From the NCBI GenBank assembly GCA_041751875.1, contig JBGSIC010000034.1, positions 1 through 5,860 on the forward strand: a DNA stretch of 5,860 nucleotides. The letters are read 5' to 3'. Both the position numbers and the translations under genes were made by a program. How positions within the stretch are numbered: the stretch's first letter is position 1; every line of letters begins with the position of its first letter. The DNA is from JBGSIC01 sp041751875 (GTDB lineage: Bacteria; Bdellovibrionota; FAC87; UBA2466; JACKAF01). Shown in pieces: positions 1 to 5,187 of the stretch. Below the pieces are notes generated by a model. That model was given only the letters and a program-made list of their open reading frames with translations. It was not told the DNA's origin and searched no databases.

Positions 1-249
1 AAAATCGGGACATTCGGCAAGCTGCGCTTCCGTAAGGCCTAGAGGAATGGGGGCGTGTTCAACAAGTGTTTTGACGCTTTCGGGAGAGACAAGCACCTTT
101 TTCCCAGGTAACCATTTCCAGGTGTCGACGACCAGATAGCGTACCTTCCACGCGATATCGTCGAAGTAGAGATCGCGCGTCTTACCAAGTTTCTTGTCGA
201 TAGCGACGACTGTTTTCTTTTTGATTTCACTGAATCTGAATAAAGCCAT
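1..249 (-). CDS. PRC-barrel domain protein (5' part; C-terminus beyond the window)
   Basis: An open frame of 83 codons starts at ATG 249-247 and leaves the window at base 1 without a stop. A Shine-Dalgarno AGGAG (255-259) lies 5 nt before the ATG. The protein begins MALFRFSEIKKKTVVAIDKK and continues with a segment containing DLYFDD and RYLVVDTWKWLPGKKVLVSP, typical of the N-terminal half of small bacterial PRC-barrel proteins, in which a strand pair ends in an LVSP-like motif. No signal peptide or membrane helix is visible, so it is probably cytoplasmic. PRC-barrels are small beta-barrel adaptor folds (RimM, photosynthetic reaction centre H subunit); the partner of this one cannot be read from sequence. 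It has its own sigma-54 promoter match (294-309) and is divergent from the outer-membrane gene. The family call is fairly firm, the function unknown. Confidence 0.8.
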   Translation of the reverse strand, partial: MALFRFSEIKKKTVVAIDKKLGKTRDLYFDDIAWKVRYLVVDTWKWLPGKKVLVSPESVKTLVEHAPIPLGLTEAQLAECPDF

Positions 250-293
250 TTGCGCTCCTGCCGTTCGGGTCCCAACCAGTCAAATAAAAAAGT

Positions 294-309
294 AGCAATA
301 GTGATGCCA
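294..309 (-). promoter_or_regulatory. sigma-54 (-24/-12) promoter for the PRC-barrel gene
   Basis: Read on the minus strand the site is TGGCAT-CACTA-TTGCT. It has the invariant GG and GC dinucleotides with 10 nt between them and the TTGCW -12 block; the consensus is TGGCAC-N5-TTGCW. The only mismatch in the two blocks is C to T at the sixth position. The predicted transcription start, about 12 nt beyond the GC, is near 283, giving a leader of about 34 nt before the ATG at 249. No good -35/-10 pair competes with it here. Confidence 0.78.
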
Positions 310-337
310 TCAGAACTAATTGACAGTTTCAACGATA

Positions 338-385
338 GCCAAGCTGAGGGCTAGTTTCCTGGGGCCTCCATCTCAGCTAGAGGGC
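338..385. repeat. Repeated AGCT(A)GAGGGC motif between two divergent sigma-54 promoters; possible activator sites
   Basis: AGCTGAGGGC (342-351) recurs as AGCTAGAGGGC (375-385), starting 33 nt later, about three helical turns. AGCTGAG (342-348) and CTCAGCT (372-378) also form a perfect 7-bp inverted repeat. The block lies upstream of both flanking sigma-54 promoters, where an enhancer-binding protein serving both would be expected. That it binds the regulator encoded at 1531-2910 is inference; short repeats like these can arise by chance. Confidence 0.35.
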
Positions 386-437
386 ATCCTGTCTCCGAAT
401 TCATACGCTCCGGCGCATCTATTGAGAGAAAAGAAGT

Positions 438-453
438 TGGCGCGGGGTTTGCA
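438..453 (+). promoter_or_regulatory. sigma-54 (-24/-12) promoter for the beta-barrel and lipoprotein genes
   Basis: The site is TGGCGC-GGGGT-TTGCA: GG and GC are separated by 10 nt and the -12 block TTGCA is perfect. The -24 block has one departure from TGGCAC (A to G). Transcription should begin near 464, leaving a leader of about 70 nt before the GTG start at 534; this leader contains the hairpin at 477-520. Confidence 0.78.
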
Positions 454-476
454 CTCTGAAGGCGTATCTCTTTTGT

Positions 477-520
477 CCTCCCGTCTTGTTTTCCTTCATT
501 GGGAAAGCGCGGGAGGTTTT
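477..520 (+). promoter_or_regulatory. Leader hairpin with U-run, attenuator-like, before the beta-barrel gene
   Basis: CCTCCCG (477-483) pairs perfectly with CGGGAGG (510-516). Inside this, bases 488-495 pair with 501-508, including TTTCC with GGAAA, around a 5-nt loop (496-500); a 3-nt bulge (485-487) separates the two stems. TTTT follows directly at 517-520. The whole structure lies between the predicted start of transcription and the ribosome binding site at 524-528. It resembles an intrinsic terminator used as an attenuator, but it could instead be a stabilising 5' stem. Confidence 0.55.
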
Positions 521-533
521 AGTAAGGAAATAC

Positions 534-1202
534 GTGAGAAGAAGAAAACCTCCCAAAGAATTTCGATTTGCCGCCTTATGGATTGTTTTGCTTTGTTTTG
601 CTTTAGCGGTGACGAGCTACGCGGCCGATGATGTGAGTGAGACTGATTCGGAAAAGGAGATGAAGGAGAAAGATCCCATGCTCAACCTGGGCATGCAACT
701 CGGCTTGAACGTCGCGGAAGCAAAGTTTCAAACGGATTACAACAACGACGCGATTGTGGGCTTTTCCGCTGGGCTACTGTTTCGTTATCAGCTTTTGGGC
801 CCCCTCAACCTTCAACCAGAGGTGAGCTACGTGCAGCGGGGCGTATCGAGCACCCGTTTCGGCGATTTTGCCTCCACCCGCCTCAACTACCTAGATTTCC
901 CCGTGTTAGCGACGTTAAACCTTACGATTTCAGGTGCGGGAGTGGTCGTACTTGCAGGGCCCAAGCTGAGTGCGCTTTTAAGTGCGAACTCTGACTCCAC
1001 TTCTACCACTGTGACCACACGCGATTTCAAGAGTTTCGATGCGGGATATGTTTTGGGTGTGGCTGTCATGTTGCCATTCAATGACAATGATCAGTTTTTT
1101 GTAAGTGCTCGACTCGAAGGCGGATTCTTGGACATCGACTCTTCCGATGCGAATGAGTGGCGTTCAAAAGAGGTGCGCGCGGTTGCGGGTCTTATATTTT
1201 AG
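534..1202 (+). CDS. Secreted outer-membrane beta-barrel protein (OMP_b-brl / PorT-like type)
   Basis: The protein has 222 residues from GTG 534, which is preceded by AAGGA (524-528) with a 5-nt spacer. An upstream in-frame TTG at 486 is rejected because it lies inside the leader hairpin and would put 16 residues ahead of a normal signal peptide. The N-terminus is a classic Sec signal: basic residues 1-11 (RRRK), hydrophobic FAALWIVLLCFALAV (12-26), likely cleavage at SYA|ADD (30/31). A short acidic linker (32-48) follows, then alternating amphipathic strands including NLGMQLGLNVA, QPEVSYVQRGV, LNYLDFPVLATL and VLAGPKLSALL. The chain ends in phenylalanine, as BAM-inserted barrels usually do. 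Conserved LNYLDFP resembles the PF13568-type barrel family of about 200 residues. The barrel would have roughly eight strands. Ligand or pore function is unknown. It is probably co-transcribed with the lipoprotein gene 70 nt downstream. Confidence 0.8.
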   Translation: MRRRKPPKEFRFAALWIVLLCFALAVTSYAADDVSETDSEKEMKEKDPMLNLGMQLGLNVAEAKFQTDYNNDAIVGFSAGLLFRYQLLGPLNLQPEVSYVQRGVSSTRFGDFASTRLNYLDFPVLATLNLTISGAGVVVLAGPKLSALLSANSDSTSTTVTTRDFKSFDAGYVLGVAVMLPFNDNDQFFVSARLEGGFLDIDSSDANEWRSKEVRAVAGLIF

Positions 1203-1230
1203 TGGAATTGGGTCTAGGGGAAACAATACC

Positions 1231-1254
1231 GCGGTTACGCTCAGGCGTAAGCGC
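1231..1254 (+). other. Intergenic stem-loop between the beta-barrel and lipoprotein genes
   Basis: TTACGC (1235-1240) and GCGTAA (1245-1250) form a perfect inverted repeat around the tetraloop TCAG. After one G/G mismatch the stem extends by GCG/CGC (1231-1233 and 1252-1254). There is no T-run, so it is not an intrinsic terminator. It sits 18 nt before the start codon region of the next gene and could act as an mRNA processing or stability element, or as a protein site. Confidence 0.45.
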
Positions 1255-1272
1255 AATACGAAGGAGTAAGAG

Positions 1273-1464
1273 ATGAAAAAAGTAAAGGCCGGTTTGGCCG
1301 CATTTTGGATGTTGTTGGCCCTTGGTCTTAACGTCACTGTTTTGTCTGCGGTAACTGCATGCGCAGATAACGATTCAGCGGAAGAGAAGCTGGATGATGC
1401 AGGTGATGCTACCAAAGATGCGGTAGAAGACGCGGGTGATGCAGCAGAAGACGCGACGGAATAA
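1273..1464 (+). CDS. Small acidic lipoprotein with 11-residue repeats
   Basis: The predicted protein has 63 residues; AAGGAG (1260-1265) lies 7 nt before the ATG. The N-terminus MKKVK, a hydrophobic stretch (8-27) and VTAC (27-30) fit a lipoprotein signal with Cys30 as the lipidated residue. The mature part is only 34 residues, with 14 Asp/Glu against 2 Lys and no aromatics. It contains two 11-residue repeats, DDAGDATKDAV (41-51) and EDAGDAAEDAT (52-62), identical at 7 of 11 positions. This periodicity and composition recall LEA-like or entericidin-like amphipathic helices, but no named family is certain. Ala follows the Cys, which in enteric rules favours export to the outer membrane. It is probably translated from the transcript of the upstream barrel gene, and a stress or envelope role is inferred only from context. 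Confidence 0.75.
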   Translation: MKKVKAGLAAFWMLLALGLNVTVLSAVTACADNDSAEEKLDDAGDATKDAVEDAGDAAEDATE

Positions 1465-1480
1465 CAACGTCCTCGGTGTG

Positions 1481-1509
1481 CGGGGCGGCGTCTAATAGGC
1501 GTCGTCCCG
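1481..1509 (+). terminator. Hairpin ending the plus-strand transcription unit
   Basis: A 12-bp stem pairs 1481-1492 with 1498-1509 around the loop TAATA. The three non-Watson-Crick positions (1485/1505, 1488/1502, 1491/1499) are all G-U in plus-strand RNA but become A-C mismatches in minus-strand RNA, so the structure is built for the plus transcript. It starts 17 nt after the lipoprotein stop and lies between converging genes. No T-run follows (the next bases are GTCCCCCC), so it may be a weak or Rho-assisted terminator, or a 3' stabiliser. Confidence 0.55.
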
Positions 1510-1530
1510 GTCCCCCCGATTCAGTCGAAC

Positions 1531-2910
1531 CTAGCCTCTAAACTCTTCCCAATCAATTCCGTACTTAGTGAGTAGACGATAAACGTCGGCGCGATAGCGG
1601 CCAGAAACGCGTGCGATTTCCGAAATATTACCCTTGGTCACTTCAAGAAGGTGACGCAGATAATCCTTTTCGAAACCTTTTTTTGCATCGGACAGCGGCT
1701 TTAGCCAGAAATCCTGGCGGTACTGGTTGTGCTGCATACGGCCTTCGCCGGCAGTTTCGCCTTCCGGCAGCATGTCTTCCAATCGAAGCGAACCATCGGT
1801 TGAAAGAATCACGCCGCGCTCAATCGCATTTTGCAACTGGCGAACATTGCCCGGCCAATCATAGGAGCACAAGCGAAGCTCAAGTTCCTTGGAGGGCGGC
1901 AAAACCGACTTATTAAAACGTTGGTTGAATTGGTTGAGGAAGAACCGCAACAGGACCGGAACGTCAGTACGACGATCACGCAATGCGGGCAAATCAAGTT
2001 TGAGAACAGCCAATCGATAGTAGAGGTCTTCCCGGAAATTGCCCAAACGGACTTCTTCCGCAAGGTTCTTGTTCGTTGCCGCAATCACGCGCGTGTTTAC
2101 GCGCTGGGTGCGACTGCTTCCCAACGGCAAAATTTCCTTCTCTTGGAGAACGCGATTGAGCTTCACTTGCAAACTAATCGGCATGTCACCAATTTCATCA
2201 AGAAAGAGTGTACCGCTAGAGCAGATCTCAAAAAGTCCCTGACGATCCGATTTCGCGTCCGTAAACGCCCCTCTTTTGTGACCAAAAAGCTCGGACTCAA
2301 GGAGGTTCTCCGGAATCGCACCGCAGTTAATGGCCTCAAAGCGTTCTTTCGCACGGTTGGAAGTGTTGTGAATGGCGCGCGCAACGAGCTCTTTACCGGT
2401 GCCTGACTGACCGACTACTAAAACAGTCGAATCTACGTCACTGATGCGGGCAATCTTAGCTAAAACATCACTGATTGCTTCACTTCCCCCAACGATGCCA
2501 TGGTCTTGCGTATCCGTTGATCGCGGCAGTGCCGGCGCTTCTTCGCTAATCTTTTGCTTGAGAATGGTAACGATATCTTTGGGATCTTTTGTCTTAGATA
2601 CAAAGGACGATGCGCCCTGTTCCATAGCGTCCACAGCGAGCTCTACACTGCCATGAGCGGACATCATGATGACTTTGCTATACGGACATTCTCTTACTAG
2701 AAAAGGAAGAGCCTGGAGCGCATCCTCATCTCCTAAGAACATGTCCAACAAAATCCAGTCGAAGGAGCGCTGCCGAATGGTTTCCTTTAGACCAGACAAG
2801 GTATTAGTCTTGCTCGGCCAAAATCCTGCAGCTTCAAGTTCTGCTTCGAGCAAGTCGCAGATGATCGGGTCATCATCTACTATGAGCACCCTTCCGGAAT
2901 ACTCCCTCAT
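1531..2910 (-). CDS. Sigma-54-dependent response regulator (REC-AAA+-Fis HTH, GlrR-like)
   Basis: The protein has 459 residues from ATG 2910, preceded by GAGGAG (2919-2924) with an 8-nt spacer. Domains in order: receiver, 6-120 (acidic D12/D13, phospho-acceptor D56 in WILLD, S84, K106); sigma-54 AAA+ domain, about 138-370 (Walker A GQSGTGKE 167-174, loop GAFTDA 214-219, Walker B GTLFLDE 233-239, arginine-finger region FREDLYYR 292-299, sensor II WPGNVRQ 352-358); Fis-type helix-turn-helix, 415-459 (GNISEIARVSGRYRADVYRLL). The C-terminus resembles GlrR/QseF of enterobacteria as I recall it (GNVTHAARMAGRNRTEFYKLL). Phosphorylated regulators of this class oligomerise and use ATP to open sigma-54 promoter complexes. 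The usual GAFTGA sigma-54 contact loop reads GAFTDA, a variant also seen in active natural relatives. The gene is last in the operon, 113 nt after the HPt gene. An in-frame GTG at 2967 with GGAGG (2977-2981) would add 19 residues. Confidence 0.95.
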   Translation of the reverse strand: MREYSGRVLIVDDDPIICDLLEAELEAAGFWPSKTNTLSGLKETIRQRSFDWILLDMFLGDEDALQALPFLVRECPYSKVIMMSAHGSVELAVDAMEQGASSFVSKTKDPKDIVTILKQKISEEAPALPRSTDTQDHGIVGGSEAISDVLAKIARISDVDSTVLVVGQSGTGKELVARAIHNTSNRAKERFEAINCGAIPENLLESELFGHKRGAFTDAKSDRQGLFEICSSGTLFLDEIGDMPISLQVKLNRVLQEKEILPLGSSRTQRVNTRVIAATNKNLAEEVRLGNFREDLYYRLAVLKLDLPALRDRRTDVPVLLRFFLNQFNQRFNKSVLPPSKELELRLCSYDWPGNVRQLQNAIERGVILSTDGSLRLEDMLPEGETAGEGRMQHNQYRQDFWLKPLSDAKKGFEKDYLRHLLEVTKGNISEIARVSGRYRADVYRLLTKYGIDWEEFRG

Positions 2911-2976
2911 CGGTTCAACTCCTCTAAAATGGCTTTCTGACTTCGAATAGGGCTCGGACACTAGCACGATTCACTT

Positions 2977-3016
2977 CCTCCAGCAAAGGGCTGATGGGCC
3001 CGGTGTAAAATTACAC
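2977..3016 (-). other. HPt-regulator gap: palindrome and second start signal
   Basis: The 113-nt gap is the only sizeable spacer inside the operon. It holds the palindrome GTGTAA-AA-TTACAC (3003-3016), 7 nt beyond the HPt stop, and GGAGG (2977-2981) placed 9 nt before the in-frame GTG at 2967. The palindrome could be an operator or a small RNA structure. No convincing sigma-54 or sigma-70 promoter was found here. Confidence 0.4.
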
Positions 3017-3023
3017 AATAAAA

Positions 3024-3365
3024 CTAATTGCTTACAGCGTCTCTCGATGAGGCCGTGCGGGCGGAAACCCCGCTGCAGGCCTTCTCGCTGTAATCCTGTA
3101 TCTGGTCGAGATACTGGGAAATTTTCTCCTTCGAAGCATTTCCTCGTAACTCTTCCTCTAATTGGGACGCAACCTCAGCGATATTTTCATAGCCGCAGTT
3201 GGCTGCGGTTCCCTTAATTTGATGGAGTTTTCGCTCGAGACCACGAAAATTTTGTGCGTTCCAAAGTTCGGTGAGTGTTCGACTGCTCTCTGGGGCACTC
3301 AATGCAAAGCGATCCATGATTGCATTCAGCCGGTCCATAAGTGCTTTATCTTTACTGGGCTGCAA
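3024..3365 (-). CDS. Single-domain histidine phosphotransfer (HPt) protein
   Basis: The protein has 113 residues from TTG 3365, preceded by GGAAGG (3373-3378) with a 7-nt spacer; an ATG at 3338 with a weaker site would give 104 residues. The motif LHQIKGTAANCG (47-58) is the HPt signature, with His48 as the phosphorylated residue, the Lys51-Gly52 pair and Gly58 three helical steps on. The rest is predicted to be helical, as expected of a four-helix HPt bundle of about 100 residues; the tail after 97 is probably disordered. It would carry phosphate from the receiver of the upstream hybrid kinase to D56 of the downstream regulator. Its start overlaps the kinase stop by 14 nt, which suggests translational coupling and fixed stoichiometry. 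The family call rests on the motif and the context, which agree well. Confidence 0.9.
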   Translation of the reverse strand: MQPSKDKALMDRLNAIMDRFALSAPESSRTLTELWNAQNFRGLERKLHQIKGTAANCGYENIAEVASQLEEELRGNASKEKISQYLDQIQDYSEKACSGVSARTASSRDAVSN

Positions 3366-4551
3366 CTTCTTCCCTTCCGACGCAGCGACGGATCGCTGCT
3401 ACCAACTTAGCTGCTTCAATGGGTTTAGGAAGGACATCACAAAAGCCGGCTTCGCGACATTTCCGTTGATCCTCCGGAAAAGTGTGCGCTGTTAAAGCTA
3501 TCGCCGGTATTTGAGGGTACTTCGTTTTAAATTCTTTAAGAACGTAGAAGCCGTCGTAAATGGGCATCTGGATATCGACCAAGAAGGCGTCGTACTGGCC
3601 CATCCCTGCTTCCTTTAGTCCTTCACGACCGTCTCTTGCGACGCAAACGTTGGCGCCGGCAAGTTCAAGAAAGATTTGGAACATCTCCCGATTCTCATCG
3701 CTGTCTTCAATCAATAGAAGGTTGAGACCTTCTAAACCCGAAGACGGAAAACGATCCACTTTCTCAGCGCTATTTAAATTGTCTAAGTTCATGTTAAAGA
3801 TGGAGTTCGATTCGGTAACCCCAGAATCAATTTCTACCACAAATCGGCTTCCTCGGTCCAATTGGCTCGCTTCCAAGCTTAAAGAACCGTGCAAGGCGCG
3901 CGTAAGAGCTTTGGCCAGAACAATTCCTAGGCCGCTAAAGGGCGAAAGAAACAGGTGTTCTTGCGAATCGTCAGCTAAAAATCCTTTAAGCGCTGTTTGA
4001 TTAACTCGATCAAACCCTTCACCCGTGTCTGTAATGATGAATGCTAGCGTATTCGTGCTCTTTGTTTTCGATGGGCGGAATTCAACTTCCAAGGAGACCC
4101 GCCCGTTGTCCGTAAACTGCAAAGCGTTTTCGAGAAGTTTCACCAGTATTCGCCGTAAACACTCCTTGTCACTCGTAATCGATCGGGGAACTCCATCTGC
4201 AACCCGAAAAATGAGGCCTAGTTTTTTTTCGGTCGCGAGGTCTTCCAAATCTCCGAATAGGTCAGTAAGGAAACCTTTGAGAGAAAAGGAGGCTTTATGT
4301 ACCGCAAACTCCCCACTTGCCACTAGAGCTACGTCAAACACATCCTGCCAGACGTGTAGAACTCGCATCGCCTGACTATGTATTACCGACAAACGGCGTG
4401 TACGAGTGCCCTCATCTTTTGGAAACGCCAAAATAGTATCAGCTGAACTCATAATGGTGGTTAACGGGGTTCGCACTTCATGGTTTATTCGACGCAATAA
4501 ATCCGGCAGAAACATCTCCCGTCGCGCTGAATTTTCAAGAGCTAGATTCAC
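3352..4551 (-). CDS. Hybrid histidine kinase without an input domain (HisKA-HATPase_c-REC)
   Basis: The protein has 399 residues from GTG 4551; an in-frame TAA directly precedes the GTG, so no longer start exists in this frame. Ribosome binding looks weak (GGA at 4562-4564, 10 nt away). Domains: HisKA, 12-80, with H-box INHEVRTPL (phospho-His24); HATPase_c, about 110-243, with N-box Asn142 (LLENALQF), G1 DTGEGF (175-180) and G2 SGLG (206-209); linker; receiver, 275-390, with E282/D283, phospho-acceptor D326 (LVDIQMP), T354 and K376 (LPKP). There are no membrane helices and no PAS, GAF or HAMP domain: only about 12 residues precede the HisKA domain. It is therefore a cytosolic kinase-receiver core that must get its signal through another protein or through its own dimer state. 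It follows the ferritin-like gene by 46 nt and overlaps the HPt gene by 14 nt. Confidence 0.93.
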   Translation of the reverse strand: MNLALENSARREMFLPDLLRRINHEVRTPLTTIMSSADTILAFPKDEGTRTRRLSVIHSQAMRVLHVWQDVFDVALVASGEFAVHKASFSLKGFLTDLFGDLEDLATEKKLGLIFRVADGVPRSITSDKECLRRILVKLLENALQFTDNGRVSLEVEFRPSKTKSTNTLAFIITDTGEGFDRVNQTALKGFLADDSQEHLFLSPFSGLGIVLAKALTRALHGSLSLEASQLDRGSRFVVEIDSGVTESNSIFNMNLDNLNSAEKVDRFPSSGLEGLNLLLIEDSDENREMFQIFLELAGANVCVARDGREGLKEAGMGQYDAFLVDIQMPIYDGFYVLKEFKTKYPQIPAIALTAHTFPEDQRKCREAGFCDVLPKPIEAAKLVAAIRRCVGREEVAAQ

Positions 4552-4572
4552 TTAATACTTTTCCAGGTGAAT

Positions 4573-4608
4573 TGATGAGGGCGATAGTGTTGAGCTATTA
4601 ATTCATCA
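4573..4608 (-). other. Possible stem-loop between the ferritin-like and kinase genes
   Basis: On the minus strand TGATGA (4608-4603) and TCATCA (4578-4573) form a perfect 6-bp inverted repeat enclosing a smaller ATAG/CTAT stem (4598-4595 and 4587-4584) with a 7-nt loop. It covers the ferritin-like stop codon and ends 21 nt before the kinase start. It is AT-rich and weak, with no T-run. It might lower expression of the kinase relative to the upstream genes. Confidence 0.3.
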
Positions 4609-5158
4609 CACCAGTACGAAATGCGTTGTACCATTTCAAAATGCTTACTAATTCATCGGCGTGTTCTTCTTCTTGCGCCAAAATATGTTCCATCAGACGC
4701 CGTGTTGTAGGATCTTTGTCCCCTAACTGCCGAATGACCTGCGTGTAGGTTTCAATCGCAACACGTTCTGCAACCAAGTCGTCCTTAATCAATAACTCCA
4801 AATCGTCTCCGCCTTCACGTCCGTAGAGTGAATGGCTCTTTTGAAGTAGCGCATTCGGAGAGAAATCTGGCTTGCCACCGAGTTGAGTGATGCGCTCGGC
4901 GATTTTATCGGCGTGCTCGAGTTCTTCGTTTGAGTGTTCGATAAACTCATGGGCGATCGTTAGCCCGATGCCTTCCTTGGCAACCTGATAGTGATACCGA
5001 TAGCGCAGCACGCACACTAACTCTGTAGCGAGTGCCGCGTTTAGCATTTCAATCACCTTCTCACGATCGGCTCCGTAGCTTTCGGTGATAGCTCCCTCTT
5101 TGAGGAGTTCGTTAGTGGGCTTTCTAGTGAGGTCGGACTTAGCAAATGCCGGATTCAT
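4598..5158 (-). CDS. Bacterioferritin-like diiron protein lacking the haem ligand
   Basis: The protein has 186 residues from ATG 5158; GGAGG (5166-5170) with a 7-nt spacer sets this start, rather than the TTG five codons upstream that overlaps the binding site. A four-helix ferritin-like fold is indicated by metal-ligand motifs in the expected order: E46 (ATELVCVLRYRYH), E79-x2-H82 (EELEHAD), E131 (AERVAIETY) and E163-x2-H166 (QEEEHADEL). These match the bacterioferritin ferroxidase set. In bacterioferritin the residue after the second ligand Glu is Met52, which binds haem at the dimer interface; here it is Leu80, so a haem-free cage or dimer is likely. An N-terminal extension of about 25 residues is unlike classical bacterioferritin (about 158 residues). 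The likely role is iron oxidation and storage or peroxide removal. It lies 29 nt after the YqjE-like gene and 46 nt before the kinase. Confidence 0.85.
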   Translation of the reverse strand: MNPAFAKSDLTRKPTNELLKEGAITESYGADREKVIEMLNAALATELVCVLRYRYHYQVAKEGIGLTIAHEFIEHSNEELEHADKIAERITQLGGKPDFSPNALLQKSHSLYGREGGDDLELLIKDDLVAERVAIETYTQVIRQLGDKDPTTRRLMEHILAQEEEHADELVSILKWYNAFRTGVMN

Positions 5159-5187
5159 AGTAATGCCTCCCAATGGGCTGAATTAAG

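Noticed and set aside
320..325. TTGACA as a sigma-70 -35 box
   Set aside because: No TATAAT-like hexamer lies 16-18 nt downstream on the plus strand.
388..395. CTGTC shared near all three sigma-54 promoters as an activator half-site
   Set aside because: Only five bases match, distances to the -24 box differ widely (about 5, 15 and 43 nt), and no TGTC-N12-GACA arrangement of the GlrR type is present.
486..533. Upstream TTG start for the beta-barrel protein
   Set aside because: The TTG lies inside the leader hairpin without a ribosome binding site; GTG 534 has AAGGA at 5 nt and yields a textbook signal peptide.
320..631. Plus-strand open frame of 103 codons across the divergent control region
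   Set aside because: It contains the sigma-54 promoter and leader hairpin, overlaps the signal peptide of the barrel gene in another frame, has no ribosome binding site and resembles no protein family.
1831..2406. Long plus-strand open frame opposite the regulator
   Set aside because: It is antisense to the highly conserved AAA+ domain; its product shows no recognisable motif and it has no start signal.
2983..3005. Possible sigma-54 promoter before the regulator gene (TTTGC preceded by GGGCC on the minus strand)
   Set aside because: At the required distance from GC the bases are CA rather than GG, so the spacing rule fails.
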